A stretch of DNA of 33,046 nucleotides from JANNMJ01 sp031426455 (GTDB lineage: Bacteria > Bacteroidota > Bacteroidia > Cytophagales > Hymenobacteraceae), in the NCBI GenBank assembly GCA_031426455.1, contig JANPLI010000169.1, positions 1 to 33,046 of the forward strand, written 5' to 3'. The translations under genes and the position numbers were made by a program. The notes under the pieces were generated by a model that saw nothing but the letters and a program-made list of their open reading frames with translations, had not been told where the DNA came from and searched no databases. Within the stretch, counting starts at the first letter, position 1. Every line of letters begins with the position of its first letter. Of this stretch, positions 15,226 to 22,202 are shown piece after piece.

Positions 15226-16302
15226 TCAGGTGGTCAGGTCGACAGCGTATTGGGGCAACAGCCCCAGAAACTGGCGCACGGTGGCGTCGAGGGAAACCGA
15301 GGTGATACCGCCGGCCGCGTTGCGGTGACCGCCGCCGTTGAAGTGGGCACGCGAGAACTCGTTGACGGAGAAGTCGCCGCACGAGCGGAAGGAGATCTTG
15401 ACGGCCGGCCCCCGGTCCACGAACAGCGCCGCGAGCCGGATACCTTCGATGCTGAGGGCGAAATTGACGAGCCCTTCGGTGTCGCCGGTTTTGGATTCGT
15501 ACTGCCGCAGGTCTTCCTGGGTGATAGCAATGTAGGCGGTGTTGAAAGCGCGTACCACCGTCAGGCGGTCTTTCAGGACGTGGCCCAGAAAGCGCAGCCG
15601 CAGTTCCGACGACGAGTCGTACACCCGTCGGTGAACGGCCGCCGTGTCCACGCCCAGGCTCAGCAGTTCGGCCGTGATAAGGTGCACGTTGCGCGAGGTG
15701 CTGGGGTGGCGGAACGAGCCCGTGTCGGTCATAATGCCCGCGTACAGGGCCTCGCCGATGGCCTGATCGAGGAGCGCCTCGTCGCCGAGGGCGCGAATCA
15801 GCTCGAAGATCAGCTCGCAGGTGGCCGCCGCCGCCGGCACCGAAAACGCAATGTCGGCGAAGGCATCCGGGTACAGGTGGTGGTCCACAAGTACCTTCTT
15901 GCCCGGCGCAGCGGCCACGTAAGGCCCCAGCTCGTTGATGCGGGAGAGGTTGTTGAAGTCGAGGCAGCAGATGACGTCGGCCGCCGCGATCAGCTCGCGC
16001 ACCTGCGCGTCATTCGTTTTGGGGTCGTACACCACCACGTCGGCATTGCCGGCCATCCAGTTCAGGAACGCGGGGTAGTCGGTGGGCGTCACCACGGTTA
16101 CGTGGTGGCCGCGCTTGCGCAGGTAACCAGCCCAGCCCAGCGACGAGCCCAGGGCGTCGGCGTCGGGTTTGTGGTGCGTCGTGATGACGATGCGGCGGGG
16201 CGTGGCCAGCAGCGCCCGCAATGCCGGCAGCCCGGCAGCAATCACTTCGGCCGCCGAAACCGGGGGCGCCACGGCCGTGGCCAGATCAGACAGTACTTCC
16301 AC
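15226..16302 (-). CDS. DHH-family phosphoesterase (NrnA-like oligoribonuclease/pAp phosphatase)
   Basis: The 358-residue enzyme belongs to the DHH/DHHA1 superfamily of NrnA type, which degrades nanoRNA and pAp or cyclic-dinucleotide products. The motifs are in order: ITTHHKPDADALGSSL (metal ligands), VICCLDFNN, VLVDHHLYPD (the DHH motif), GIMTDTGSFRHPSTS, and the C-terminal DHHA1 GGGHRNAAGG. No ATG lies near the N-terminus, so GTG at 16302 is chosen; the frame to 16428 has no family-like residues. The gene is first in a leftward run that continues with three FKBP genes, an arrangement resembling the DHH/gldI/ndk neighbourhood of gliding Bacteroidota. ndk is divergent from it. Confidence 0.9.
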   Translation of the reverse strand: MEVLSDLATAVAPPVSAAEVIAAGLPALRALLATPRRIVITTHHKPDADALGSSLGWAGYLRKRGHHVTVVTPTDYPAFLNWMAGNADVVVYDPKTNDAQVRELIAAADVICCLDFNNLSRINELGPYVAAAPGKKVLVDHHLYPDAFADIAFSVPAAAATCELIFELIRALGDEALLDQAIGEALYAGIMTDTGSFRHPSTSRNVHLITAELLSLGVDTAAVHRRVYDSSSELRLRFLGHVLKDRLTVVRAFNTAYIAITQEDLRQYESKTGDTEGLVNFALSIEGIRLAALFVDRGPAVKISFRSCGDFSVNEFSRAHFNGGGHRNAAGGITSVSLDATVRQFLGLLPQYAVDLTT

Positions 16303-16526
16303 GCGGGGAAAGACAGATTGAATACAGTAAACGAGGCGCTTAACCCCATCAGGGGGAGCGTCGCCCAAGCGGCCCGCAACGGGCGGACGCGCCGCAAAAT
16401 TCCGCACAAAATGTGGTTCGCGCCGCACGGCGATTTGCCGCTGCCGAAAAACCCGTCCCGACCGCCAAAACGAACGCGCGCTGCGTCGTCGGTATCCGCT
16501 GGGCCAGCCACGGCGCGCGGCACCCC

Positions 16527-16534
16527 TAGCTTTG
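16527..16534 (+). promoter_or_regulatory. -7 promoter box (TAGCTTTG) of ndk
   Basis: TAGCTTTG matches TAnnTTTG exactly. Initiation a few bases downstream would give a short leader of about 34 bases if ndk starts at 16575. This favours 16575 over the in-frame ATG at 16545, which would then be nearly leaderless. Confidence 0.55.
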
Positions 16535-16574
16535 CACCCACATCATGGGCACCAACGCCCTTTTTCGTTTACTA

Positions 16575-16994
16575 ATGGCGACCAATCGCACGTTCACAAT
16601 GATCAAACCCGACGCCGTGCAGGACCAGCACGTCGGCGGGATTACCCAGATGATCGAAGCCGCCGGCTTCCGCATCGTGGCCCTCAAACTGACCCGCCTG
16701 ACCGCCGAACGCGCCGGGGCGTTCTACGAAGTCCATAAAGAGCGCGGCTTTTACCACGACCTGGTGCGCTATATGTCGAGCGGCCCAATCGTGGCGATGA
16801 TCCTCGAAAAGGACAATGCCGTGGCCGATTTCCGCACCCTGATCGGCGCCACCAACCCCGCCCAGGCCGCCGAGGGCACGATCCGGCAGAAATACGCCCG
16901 CTCCATCGAAGCCAACGCCGTCCACGGCTCCGACTCCGACGACAATGCCGCTATCGAAGGCGACTTCTTCTTCGGGGCCGACGAGCGGTTCTAG
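16575..16994 (+). CDS. ndk: Nucleoside diphosphate kinase
   Basis: The 139-residue cytosolic enzyme transfers the terminal phosphate of ATP to NDPs through a phosphohistidine. It starts MATNRTFTMIKPDAV, which is typical of the family. The active site NAVHGSDS places the catalytic His at 117, RALIGATNP-like RTLIGATNPAQAAEGTIR is the nucleotide-binding stretch, and the length is normal. The ATG at 16545 would add ten residues not seen in the family and is rejected. A strong terminator follows. It is transcribed away from the DHH phosphoesterase. Confidence 0.96.
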   Translation: MATNRTFTMIKPDAVQDQHVGGITQMIEAAGFRIVALKLTRLTAERAGAFYEVHKERGFYHDLVRYMSSGPIVAMILEKDNAVADFRTLIGATNPAQAAEGTIRQKYARSIEANAVHGSDSDDNAAIEGDFFFGADERF

Positions 16995-17023
16995 GGCCGC
17001 GGCCAGCGGCTGACTTTTCCCTG

Positions 17024-17064
17024 ATGAGGGGCGGCGCTTCGTAACGGCGCCCCTCATTATTTTT
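17024..17064 (+). terminator. Rho-independent terminator after ndk
   Basis: The perfect ten-base stem ATGAGGGGCG / CGCCCCTCAT (17024-17033 and 17048-17057) has a 14-base loop and is followed by TATTTTT. It lies 30 bases after the ndk stop. Confidence 0.85.
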
Positions 17065-17082
17065 CTCTCCACGGGACTTGCG

Positions 17083-17160
17083 CAACCGTAGTGGTGCATT
17101 GGATGGGCCAGGGGATTTGTTCGGTAGTCTAGACGAGGCAGCAGAGGAGTCTGTTTAAGA
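17083..17160. mobile_element. Possible insertion-sequence end remnant
   Basis: GGGACTTGCGCAACCG at 17083 shares GGACTT(A/G)CGCA with the end of the miniature element at 13914. On the minus strand an open frame runs into this terminus through a stretch that could be the tail of a degraded transposase, but no transposase domain is recognisable. It marks the left edge of an AT-rich segment. No opposite end was identified. Confidence 0.35.
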
Positions 17161-17221
17161 AATTTTTTTCGTTTATATTTATAAAAACAAGCATTTTTGG
17201 TTAATTTTAATTTTTTATAAA

Positions 17222-17551
17222 ATGAAAATTTTGGCTGTTTTTTTCGTGCTTTTAGTCTTTCCCTCACCCACTTACAGTCAGGCAAAAAGAATTTATACCC
17301 GCACCTTGGGGTATAAGCCAGACGCTGGTTTTTTGCCAGACAGCGAGACGGCACTATCAGTTGGAAAGTTAATAATCGAAAGGATTTATCCAGGTGACAA
17401 GGGGAAGTTTTTGTACACGGCTGAGTTAACAAAGGAAGGTGTTTGGTTAATAAAAAGCCGTTTTTTGGATACAACTTTAGTCGGCGGCGGACCTTATTTA
17501 GAACTTTTAAAAAGTGACTCAAGAGTCATTAAGCTTGTACATGGTATGTAG
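17222..17551 (+). CDS. NTF2-fold immunity protein family, exported
   Basis: This 109-residue protein has an N-terminal signal peptide of about 19 residues (ILAVFFVLLVF, ending TYS). The mature part reads like the NTF2-fold immunity family of polymorphic toxin systems. It has GYKPDAGFLPDSETAL, IYPGDKGKFLYTAEL, GVWLIKS, GGPYLELLKSD and a RVIKLVHGM ending. Such proteins neutralise a cognate toxin, here presumably in the periplasm. No toxin gene is next to it; it is followed by remnants of other cassettes. Base composition is far more AT-rich than ndk and the Rhs fragment, suggesting acquisition by transfer. Confidence 0.7.
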   Translation: MKILAVFFVLLVFPSPTYSQAKRIYTRTLGYKPDAGFLPDSETALSVGKLIIERIYPGDKGKFLYTAELTKEGVWLIKSRFLDTTLVGGGPYLELLKSDSRVIKLVHGM

Positions 17552-17565
17552 TGTGAGTTTTCTGA

Positions 17566-17667
17566 AAATTTAAGCTTCTACAACCCGTACAGCATGTTGC
17601 AGACGGAGCAGCGGTAGTATATGGACGAAACCCAGCCAATGCAGGATTGGCAGTGCCTGTCGGATGA
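17566..17667 (+). pseudogene. C-terminal remnant of an unidentified protein
   Basis: A readable frame of 33 codons, ending VVYGRNPANAGLAVPVG and a TGA at 17665-17667, has no start codon. It lies in the gap after the NTF2-fold gene and ends 10 bases before the next ATG. The coding look (ordinary residue mix, GC-rich codons) contrasts with the AT-rich genes on both sides, as expected for the tail of a lost gene left at a recombination junction. Identity is unknown. Confidence 0.45.
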
Positions 17668-17677
17668 AACTGTGGCC

Positions 17678-18139
17678 ATGAAGCAAGTCCTAAGTTTAGC
17701 CAGTAGCCTATTTGTTTTTGCTTCTTGCTCTAGCGAGCAAAGTTGCAGCGATCCGACTGGTGCTATTTTCAATAAAAATGGCTTGATCGTTTTCGACGAT
17801 TGCCATGATTTTTGGTTTTTTGAAGGTGTGAGCAAGAGGAATTTAATCCAAAATAATAAGTTAGTTGGGAGGTTTTTCTCGTTGGGGGACAATTATTTAT
17901 TGTTGTGTAAAGCCAAAAAAGAAGCTCATTACTGGGCTAACACCGAAGCAGGAGCTGGTGTTAAAAGAGGTTTCTTTGTGCTAGATGCTAAGATTGAATT
18001 CGTTAATTTGGCCACGTTTAATGATGATGTTCCTCGTAGTACTTGGCACTTTCAGTCAGATAGTTGCACAATTTCAGTCACTGCCTGCTCGTCTTGTGCT
18101 TACGACTGTGAAAGTATAGTGACAAGGTCAGGTCCGTAA
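17678..18139 (+). CDS. Small lipoprotein of unknown function, possible immunity protein
   Basis: A 153-residue AT-rich gene with N-terminal lipoprotein signal MKQVLSLASSLFVFASC, so the Cys near residue 17 is the likely lipidation site. The mature part contains six or more further cysteines (among them VTACSSCAYDC near the C-terminus) and beta-rich stretches such as GLIVFDDCHDFWFFEGV and GDNYLLLCKAKKEAHYW. No known domain was recognised. Position between an NTF2-fold immunity gene and an ankyrin gene, with remnants at both ends, suggests it is an immunity-like gene of a polymorphic toxin cassette; this is inference. The ATG at 17678 is chosen because it opens the signal; the frame to 17621 overlaps the remnant. 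Confidence 0.55.
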   Translation: MKQVLSLASSLFVFASCSSEQSCSDPTGAIFNKNGLIVFDDCHDFWFFEGVSKRNLIQNNKLVGRFFSLGDNYLLLCKAKKEAHYWANTEAGAGVKRGFFVLDAKIEFVNLATFNDDVPRSTWHFQSDSCTISVTACSSCAYDCESIVTRSGP

Positions 18140-18215
18140 GCAAACGCCGCTGGTGGCCGCGGCTAATCATTCCATCAGCCGCTGCATCGAAGGCTTACAA
18201 AATACAGAAGAGTAA
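18123..18215 (+). pseudogene. C-terminal remnant of an ankyrin-repeat protein
   Basis: An open frame of 30 codons without a start reads KQTPLVAAANHSISRCI and stops at TAA 18213-18215, one base before the next ATG. The TPLVAAANH sequence is the classic ankyrin-repeat turn. It directly abuts the lipoprotein gene stop, so it looks like the tail of an earlier ankyrin gene left when the lipoprotein gene was inserted or the ankyrin body was lost. Confidence 0.55.
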
Positions 18216-18216
18216 A

Positions 18217-19098
18217 ATGTTGCCTAGATTTTCGCTTCGTTTTTGTGCGATCGCACTTTGCTTTGGGCTTTGCACGGGTGCGTTCGGTCAGGACCTACGT
18301 AAGGCCATCCAACATCTGGATTCGGTGGGGGCCCAGGCGCGCCGTCAGCGGGTGCCGACAATCTATGACATCCAGCTCTTCGACGGCCCGGCTCTGCCGC
18401 TGGCAAAGGCCATTAAACGCAGTCGTATTCTTCGCTTGAAACGGCTGCTTCGGGCGAAAGTCGTACCGCTGAACTATGAGGAGAGCCGATACCACGCGTC
18501 CTTGCTAGAGTTTGCGGTCGCGAATCGGCGCTACCGGGCGTGTCGAGCATTGCTGGAAGCAGGAGCTGATCCGAATCAGCAAAGTGTTTTTGATGGAGAG
18601 TCGCCGATGATGCTCGCTGCAAAAATAAACACTACTCGTTATTTGCGCTTGTTGTTGGCCCACGGTGGAAATCCCAAAGACGAAACTCGAACCGTCGGTA
18701 GGATAGGCTGGCGCACGGTGTTGGCATCGGCGGCCGATCATTCGTTGGCGAATGTCAAATTGCTATTGGCGGCTGGGGCTGACGTCAACCAGCACACGCG
18801 TATCTGTACCTCTGCGTTAAACGCGGCGCTTGGGTCAAGGAAATTGGACATTGTTGATTATTTGGTCTTTACCTGCCACGCGAACGCAAGGTTGCCATAT
18901 TATATCCGAGATAATTACGACACTCTAAGTGCCGCTTATCCGCTCAGAAGTTGGGTTTTCCCATTGGACTCCAAGGAGTACCGGTTCAAAATGCAACTGG
19001 CAACTTACCTTAAGACACAGGGGATCGACTACTGGAAGGAGCCCATCTACCCCAATTTTTACAAAAATTACCCCAAGGAATACCTCGAAAAATATTGA
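18217..19098 (+). CDS. Exported ankyrin-repeat protein, probable immunity-type gene
   Basis: The 293-residue protein has a signal peptide of about 24 residues (FCAIALCFGLCTGAFG) and then ankyrin repeats. Repeat signatures are SLLEFAVANRRYRACRALLEAGADPN near 90-115, SPMMLAAKINTTRYLRLLLAHGGNP, LASAADHSLANVKLLLAAGADVNQ, and SALNAALGSRKLDIVDYLV. A non-ankyrin C-terminus of about 60 residues (WVFPLDSKEYRFKMQLATYLKTQ and tail) follows. Ankyrin proteins are common immunity or effector-binding partners in Rhs/polymorphic toxin loci; a specific function is unknown. Spacing to the preceding remnant stop is one base. It is followed directly by a fragment of an Rhs core. Confidence 0.75.
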   Translation: MLPRFSLRFCAIALCFGLCTGAFGQDLRKAIQHLDSVGAQARRQRVPTIYDIQLFDGPALPLAKAIKRSRILRLKRLLRAKVVPLNYEESRYHASLLEFAVANRRYRACRALLEAGADPNQQSVFDGESPMMLAAKINTTRYLRLLLAHGGNPKDETRTVGRIGWRTVLASAADHSLANVKLLLAAGADVNQHTRICTSALNAALGSRKLDIVDYLVFTCHANARLPYYIRDNYDTLSAAYPLRSWVFPLDSKEYRFKMQLATYLKTQGIDYWKEPIYPNFYKNYPKEYLEKY

Positions 19099-19103
19099 TC
19101 TGC

Positions 19104-19583
19104 TGACACCTTACGACCTCAACGGCAACATCACCGGCCTGCAGCGGGCGGGGGTGCCGGTGGCCACCGGCGGCTACGCGAACGGGCTGATCGATGACCT
19201 GCACTACACCTACGATCCCGCCCACGGCAACCGCCGGCTGGCCGTGGACGACTTTTCGAACGGCCGCCAGGGCACCTACGCCGCCTCTGCTGCCCCGAAC
19301 GATTTCGAGGACAACGGCCACCGGTACGAGCAGAGCCAACAGGCCGAATACCGCTACGTACGACGCGCGCGGCAACCTGCTCGCCGACGCCAACCAGCAG
19401 ATTTTGACGACCTGGCCCTCCGCATCGTGGACCCCACGACGCTACAGGAAAACCATTACGACCCGTTCGGGCAGAACCTGGTGGGCATCGAGACGGAAGG
19501 CCGGCCGACGCACCGTTTCCAGCTCAACGGCAAGGAAAAAGTCAGCGATTTTGGGCTATTCTGGAATGACCACGGCGCCCCGG
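19104..19583 (+). pseudogene. Rhs/YD-repeat core fragment, frameshifted
   Basis: The segment encodes a C-terminal Rhs core in broken frames. The first frame reads YDLNGNITGLQRAGVPVATGG and LHYTYDPAHGNRRLAVDDFSNG. It shifts by +1 near 19360, where TACG is repeated, and continues as YDARGNLLADANQQI. The original frame resumes near 19410-19435 and ends with YDPFGQNLVGIETEG, FQLNGKEKVSDFG and FWNDHGA, the conserved core end before the hypervariable toxin. The match breaks off at the boundary with the convergent TPR gene. Both ends are truncated. Such proteins build toxin-delivery shells in polymorphic toxin systems; this copy cannot work. Confidence 0.85.
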
Positions 19584-19916
19584 TTAGTCTTCGTCCTCAT
19601 AGTCCAGACCCTGGAATTTCAGAAAGGCGCTTTGTAGTTCGGCGGCGGCGTGTTGCTGGCCTTGTTTGCGGGCTTCGGTCAGGCCGGTGCGGTACACGGT
19701 TTCGGCCTCGTCGCGGCGGTCCAGGGCGGTCAGTAGGGCGGCGGCGTGGTAGTAGGTGCCCACGTAGGTAGGATGGTCGCGCAGGAGTTGGTCGTAGTAG
19801 CGCCACGCCTCGGCCGTGTCGCCGGCGGTGCGGTATTCGGTGGCGATGGCGTAGAGCGTGAACGGATCGGCGGGGTCGTCGGCCAGAAAGCCGAGCAGGT
19901 GGTCGAGGCGGGTCAT
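19584..19916 (-). CDS. TPR-like (tetratricopeptide) protein
   Basis: A small 110-residue cytosolic protein with TPR-like helical pairs: ADPFTLYAIATEYRTAGDTAEAWRYYDQLLRDHPTYV (about 16-52), then YYHAAALLTALDRRDEAETVYRTGLTEARKQGQQHAAAELQ. It ends with an acidic EDED tail. TPR proteins act as interaction scaffolds and no partner can be inferred. The ATG at 19916 opens the protein; the longer frame to 20411 runs through repeat DNA and the opposite-strand etfB gene. It is convergent with the Rhs fragment, whose last bases meet its stop. Confidence 0.8.
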   Translation of the reverse strand: MTRLDHLLGFLADDPADPFTLYAIATEYRTAGDTAEAWRYYDQLLRDHPTYVGTYYHAAALLTALDRRDEAETVYRTGLTEARKQGQQHAAAELQSAFLKFQGLDYEDED

Positions 19917-19926
19917 TACGCAGGAG

Positions 19927-20040
19927 GGGTTGAGGGTGGGAAGGTGGGAGGGTTTGAGGGTAAGCCGGTTTGGGGTGAGCTGATGCGCCGGACGCCTTTC
20001 GGCTTCAAACCCTTCTACCCTCAAACCCTCCCACCCTCGG
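19927..20040. repeat. Facing heptad arrays, unit GGGTTTGAGGGTGGG
   Basis: A G-rich arm at 19927-19963 (GGTTGAG, GGTGGGA, AGGTGGG, AGGGTTT, GAGGGTA) and a C-rich arm at 20008-20040 (CAAACCC, TTCTACC, CTCAAAC, CCTCCCA, CCCTCGG) are complementary and 7-base phased, separated by a 44-base unique spacer. It is the array of the family at 803 and 27251. It lies between the divergent TPR and etfB genes. Confidence 0.85.
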
Positions 20041-20050
20041 CCGGGGGCCG

Positions 20051-20058
20051 TATCTTTC
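20051..20058 (+). promoter_or_regulatory. Possible -7 box (TATCTTTC) of etfB
   Basis: TATCTTTC matches TAnnTTTG except for the last base and lies 97 bases before the etfB ATG. It is part of CTTTCGG-G-CCGAAAG, a palindrome at 20054-20068 that could also hold an operator. Confidence 0.35.
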
Positions 20059-20154
20059 GGGCCGAAAGTACGGGTGCAGCCCAACCCCAGCCCTGGGGGC
20101 GGTGTTGTAGTCCCGCCAGTTCTGCCACCAATCCATTGTAAGAAGCCGCTGCTG

Positions 20155-20892
20155 ATGAAGTTTCTGGTTTGTATCTCCAACGTCCCCGACACCACCACCA
20201 AGATCACCTTTTCGCCTGACGGTAAGGAGTTCAATAAGGCCGGGGTGCAGTTCGTCATCAACCCCTGGGATGAATACGCCCTGACCCGCGCTATCGAGCT
20301 GAAAGAAGCCGGCGGCGGCACCGTAACGGTGCTCAACGTGGGTGAAGCCGATACGGAGCCGAATATCCGCAAGGCGCTGGCCATCGGCGCCGACGACGCC
20401 ATCCGCGTCAATGCCGCCCCGAAGGATGCCTTCTTCGTGGCTCAGCAGATTGCTCACTACGCGAAAGAAGGCGGCTACGACGTGATTCTGATGGGCAAGG
20501 AAAGCATTGATTTCAACGGCTTTCAGGTTCACGGAATGGTGGGCGAACTGATGGGGATTCCTACCATCGCCCCGGCAATGAAGCTCGATATCAGCGGTAC
20601 TACCGCTACGCTGGAGCGCGAGATCGAAGGCGGCAAGGAGGTCGTGGAAGTGGGAGTGCCGTTCGTGGTTTCGTGCCAGCAGCCGATGTGCGAGCCGCGC
20701 ATTCCGAATATGCGCGGCATTATGACGGCCCGCACCAAGCCCCTCAAAGTGGTGGAGCCCGCTGGCCAGGAAGCCCGTACCAGCGTCAGCCAGTTTGCGC
20801 TGCCGCCCGCCAAGCAGGGCGTCAAACTTTTCACCCTCGACCAGGCCGCCGACCTGGTGAAAGCGTTGCGTACCGAAGCCAAAGTTTTGTAA
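20155..20892 (+). CDS. etfB: Electron transfer flavoprotein subunit beta
   Basis: The 245-residue beta subunit of an electron transfer flavoprotein binds AMP and, with EtfA, carries electrons from acyl-CoA and other dehydrogenases to the quinone pool, in the cytoplasm. Family signatures are MKFLVCISNVPDT, VINPWDEYALTRAIELKE, VTVLNVGEA, ALAIGADDAIRVN, VILMGKESIDFNG, and PRIPNMRGIMTARTKPL. The start at ATG 20155 opens on the conserved strand; the frame to 20074 is a non-family extension. The gap to etfA contains the GAGGAAT arrays, so the two genes probably form an operon. Confidence 0.95.
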   Translation: MKFLVCISNVPDTTTKITFSPDGKEFNKAGVQFVINPWDEYALTRAIELKEAGGGTVTVLNVGEADTEPNIRKALAIGADDAIRVNAAPKDAFFVAQQIAHYAKEGGYDVILMGKESIDFNGFQVHGMVGELMGIPTIAPAMKLDISGTTATLEREIEGGKEVVEVGVPFVVSCQQPMCEPRIPNMRGIMTARTKPLKVVEPAGQEARTSVSQFALPPAKQGVKLFTLDQAADLVKALRTEAKVL

Positions 20893-20897
20893 TCAAT

Positions 20898-20988
20898 GAG
20901 GAATGAGGAATGAGGAATTGCCGGCCGTGCGCACAGCCCCAGCCGTCCTCTTGCTGTCTGATTCCTCATTCCTCATTCCTCATTCCTC
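20898..20988. repeat. Facing heptad arrays GAGGAAT / ATTCCTC between etfB and etfA
   Basis: Three perfect GAGGAAT units at 20898-20918 and four perfect ATTCCTC units at 20961-20988 flank a 42-base spacer. They can fold into a hairpin in the etfBA transcript. The entry sequence AATCAATGAGGAATG is identical to the one after gldA at 28207-28221. Confidence 0.97.
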
Positions 20989-20996
20989 ACTCGAAA

Positions 20997-21974
20997 ATGT
21001 CAGTTCTCGTTATTATCGAATGCGATCACGGCGACGTCAAGAAGTCGTCGCTGGAAGTAGCCACCTACGGCGCCAAAGTGGCGGCCCAGTTGGGTACCAC
21101 CGCTACGGCCGTGGCCGTGGGTGAAGTTTCCGCCGCCAACCTAGCTAAGCTCGGCGAACAGGGGATCACCAAAGTGCTGCACGACGCGGACCCGCGTCTG
21201 AAGCATTTCGTGAACCTGGCCTACGTGAAGCTGATTGCCGCCGCGGCCGAACAGGAGCAGGCAAAAGTGCTGATCCTGGCGAACTCGAATATCGGCGCTA
21301 CCGTCGGCTCGCGGCTGGCCGTGCGCCTGGGCGCTTCGCTGGCGACCAATGTCGTGGAACTGCCGACCATCAGCGGCAATGATTTCAACGTCCGGCGCGG
21401 GGTGTACTCCGGCAAGGCATTCGCCGACGTGACGCTGACGGGCGAGCGGAAAATCGTGGCCGTCAAGAAAAACTCCATCGAGGCGGAGCATCAGGCGGGT
21501 AAGACGGCGGAAGTGGTAAGCTTCTCCGCGGCACTGGCGGATGCTGATTTTGCTGATGCCCCGAAGGAAGTGAAAATGACTTCTATGGAAGGCGGCGTCC
21601 TGCTGCCGGAAGCCGACAAAGTGGTTTCGGGTGGCCGGGGGATGAAAGGCCCCGAAAACTGGGGACTGATCGAAGACCTCGCGAAGGCGCTCGGGGCGGC
21701 TACGGCCTGCTCGAAGCCGGTTTCGGACGTCGACTGGCGCCCGCACCATGAGCACGTGGGCCAGACGGGCATCACCGTTTCGCCGAACCTCTACATCGCC
21801 TGCGGCATCAGCGGGGCGATCCAGCACCTGGCGGGCGTCAATAGCTCGAAGGTGATCGTGGTGATCAACAAAGACCCTGAAGCGCCCTTCTTCAAAGCCG
21901 CCGACTACGGTATCGTGGGCGACGTTTTCGAGGTGCTTCCGAAGCTGACGGCGGCAGTAAAGGCCCTCGGGTAA
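20997..21974 (+). CDS. etfA: Electron transfer flavoprotein subunit alpha
   Basis: The 325-residue alpha subunit carries the FAD of the ETF dimer. The N-terminal half starts MSVLVIIECDHGDVKKSSLEV, followed by AKVLILANSNIGATVGSRLAVRLGA. The C-terminal FAD domain has KVVSGGRGMKGPENWGLIEDLAKALGA, VSDVDWRPHHEHVGQTGITVSPNLYIACGISGAIQHL and KVIVVINKDPEAPFFKAADYGIVGD. The start is ATG 20997; earlier in-frame codons lie in the repeat arm. It is probably cotranscribed with etfB. A terminator stem follows. Confidence 0.95.
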   Translation: MSVLVIIECDHGDVKKSSLEVATYGAKVAAQLGTTATAVAVGEVSAANLAKLGEQGITKVLHDADPRLKHFVNLAYVKLIAAAAEQEQAKVLILANSNIGATVGSRLAVRLGASLATNVVELPTISGNDFNVRRGVYSGKAFADVTLTGERKIVAVKKNSIEAEHQAGKTAEVVSFSAALADADFADAPKEVKMTSMEGGVLLPEADKVVSGGRGMKGPENWGLIEDLAKALGAATACSKPVSDVDWRPHHEHVGQTGITVSPNLYIACGISGAIQHLAGVNSSKVIVVINKDPEAPFFKAADYGIVGDVFEVLPKLTAAVKALG

Positions 21975-21994
21975 GGGGACCGCTTCCCTTCGGG

Positions 21995-22046
21995 GCAGTG
22001 GGCACACCATCGACTGGCGTGCCCACTGCTCCGCCCCTTGCTTTTT
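21995..22046 (+). terminator. Rho-independent terminator after etfA
   Basis: The perfect 11-base stem GCAGTGGGCAC / GTGCCCACTGC (21995-22005 and 22019-22029), with a 13-base loop, is followed after 12 bases by CTTTTTC. It lies just after the etfA stop. Confidence 0.7.
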
Positions 22047-22091
22047 CATCATAAACCGGTTCCTTTGGCGCGCGGTCGGCGCTGGCCGCTT

Positions 22092-22099
22092 TACCTTCG
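22092..22099 (+). promoter_or_regulatory. Possible -7 box (TACCTTCG) of the bifunctional-nuclease gene
   Basis: TACCTTCG, the same variant as at hldD, lies about 100 bases before the probable GTG start. No strong -33 TTG was identified. Confidence 0.4.
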
Positions 22100-22202
22100 C
22101 CATTGAACCCATCATCGACCCCACTGCCGGGGCGCTCCAGGCCGATTTCCCGGCTGTTGCGCGTTGCTGGCGCCTGTGAGGCCATCATTGTCTGCCCGCC
22201 GC

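Noticed and set aside
16545..16574. Start of ndk at ATG 16545
   Set aside because: The added ten residues are absent from family members, and the promoter box supports ATG 16575.
15250..16575. 441-codon plus-strand ORF opposite the DHH phosphoesterase
   Set aside because: Low-complexity Arg/Gly/Val-rich antisense frame; the minus-strand gene has all DHH and DHHA1 motifs.
19917..20411. Long minus-strand ORF through the TPR gene upstream region
   Set aside because: It runs opposite etfB and through repeat DNA; only the segment from ATG 19916 shows TPR character.
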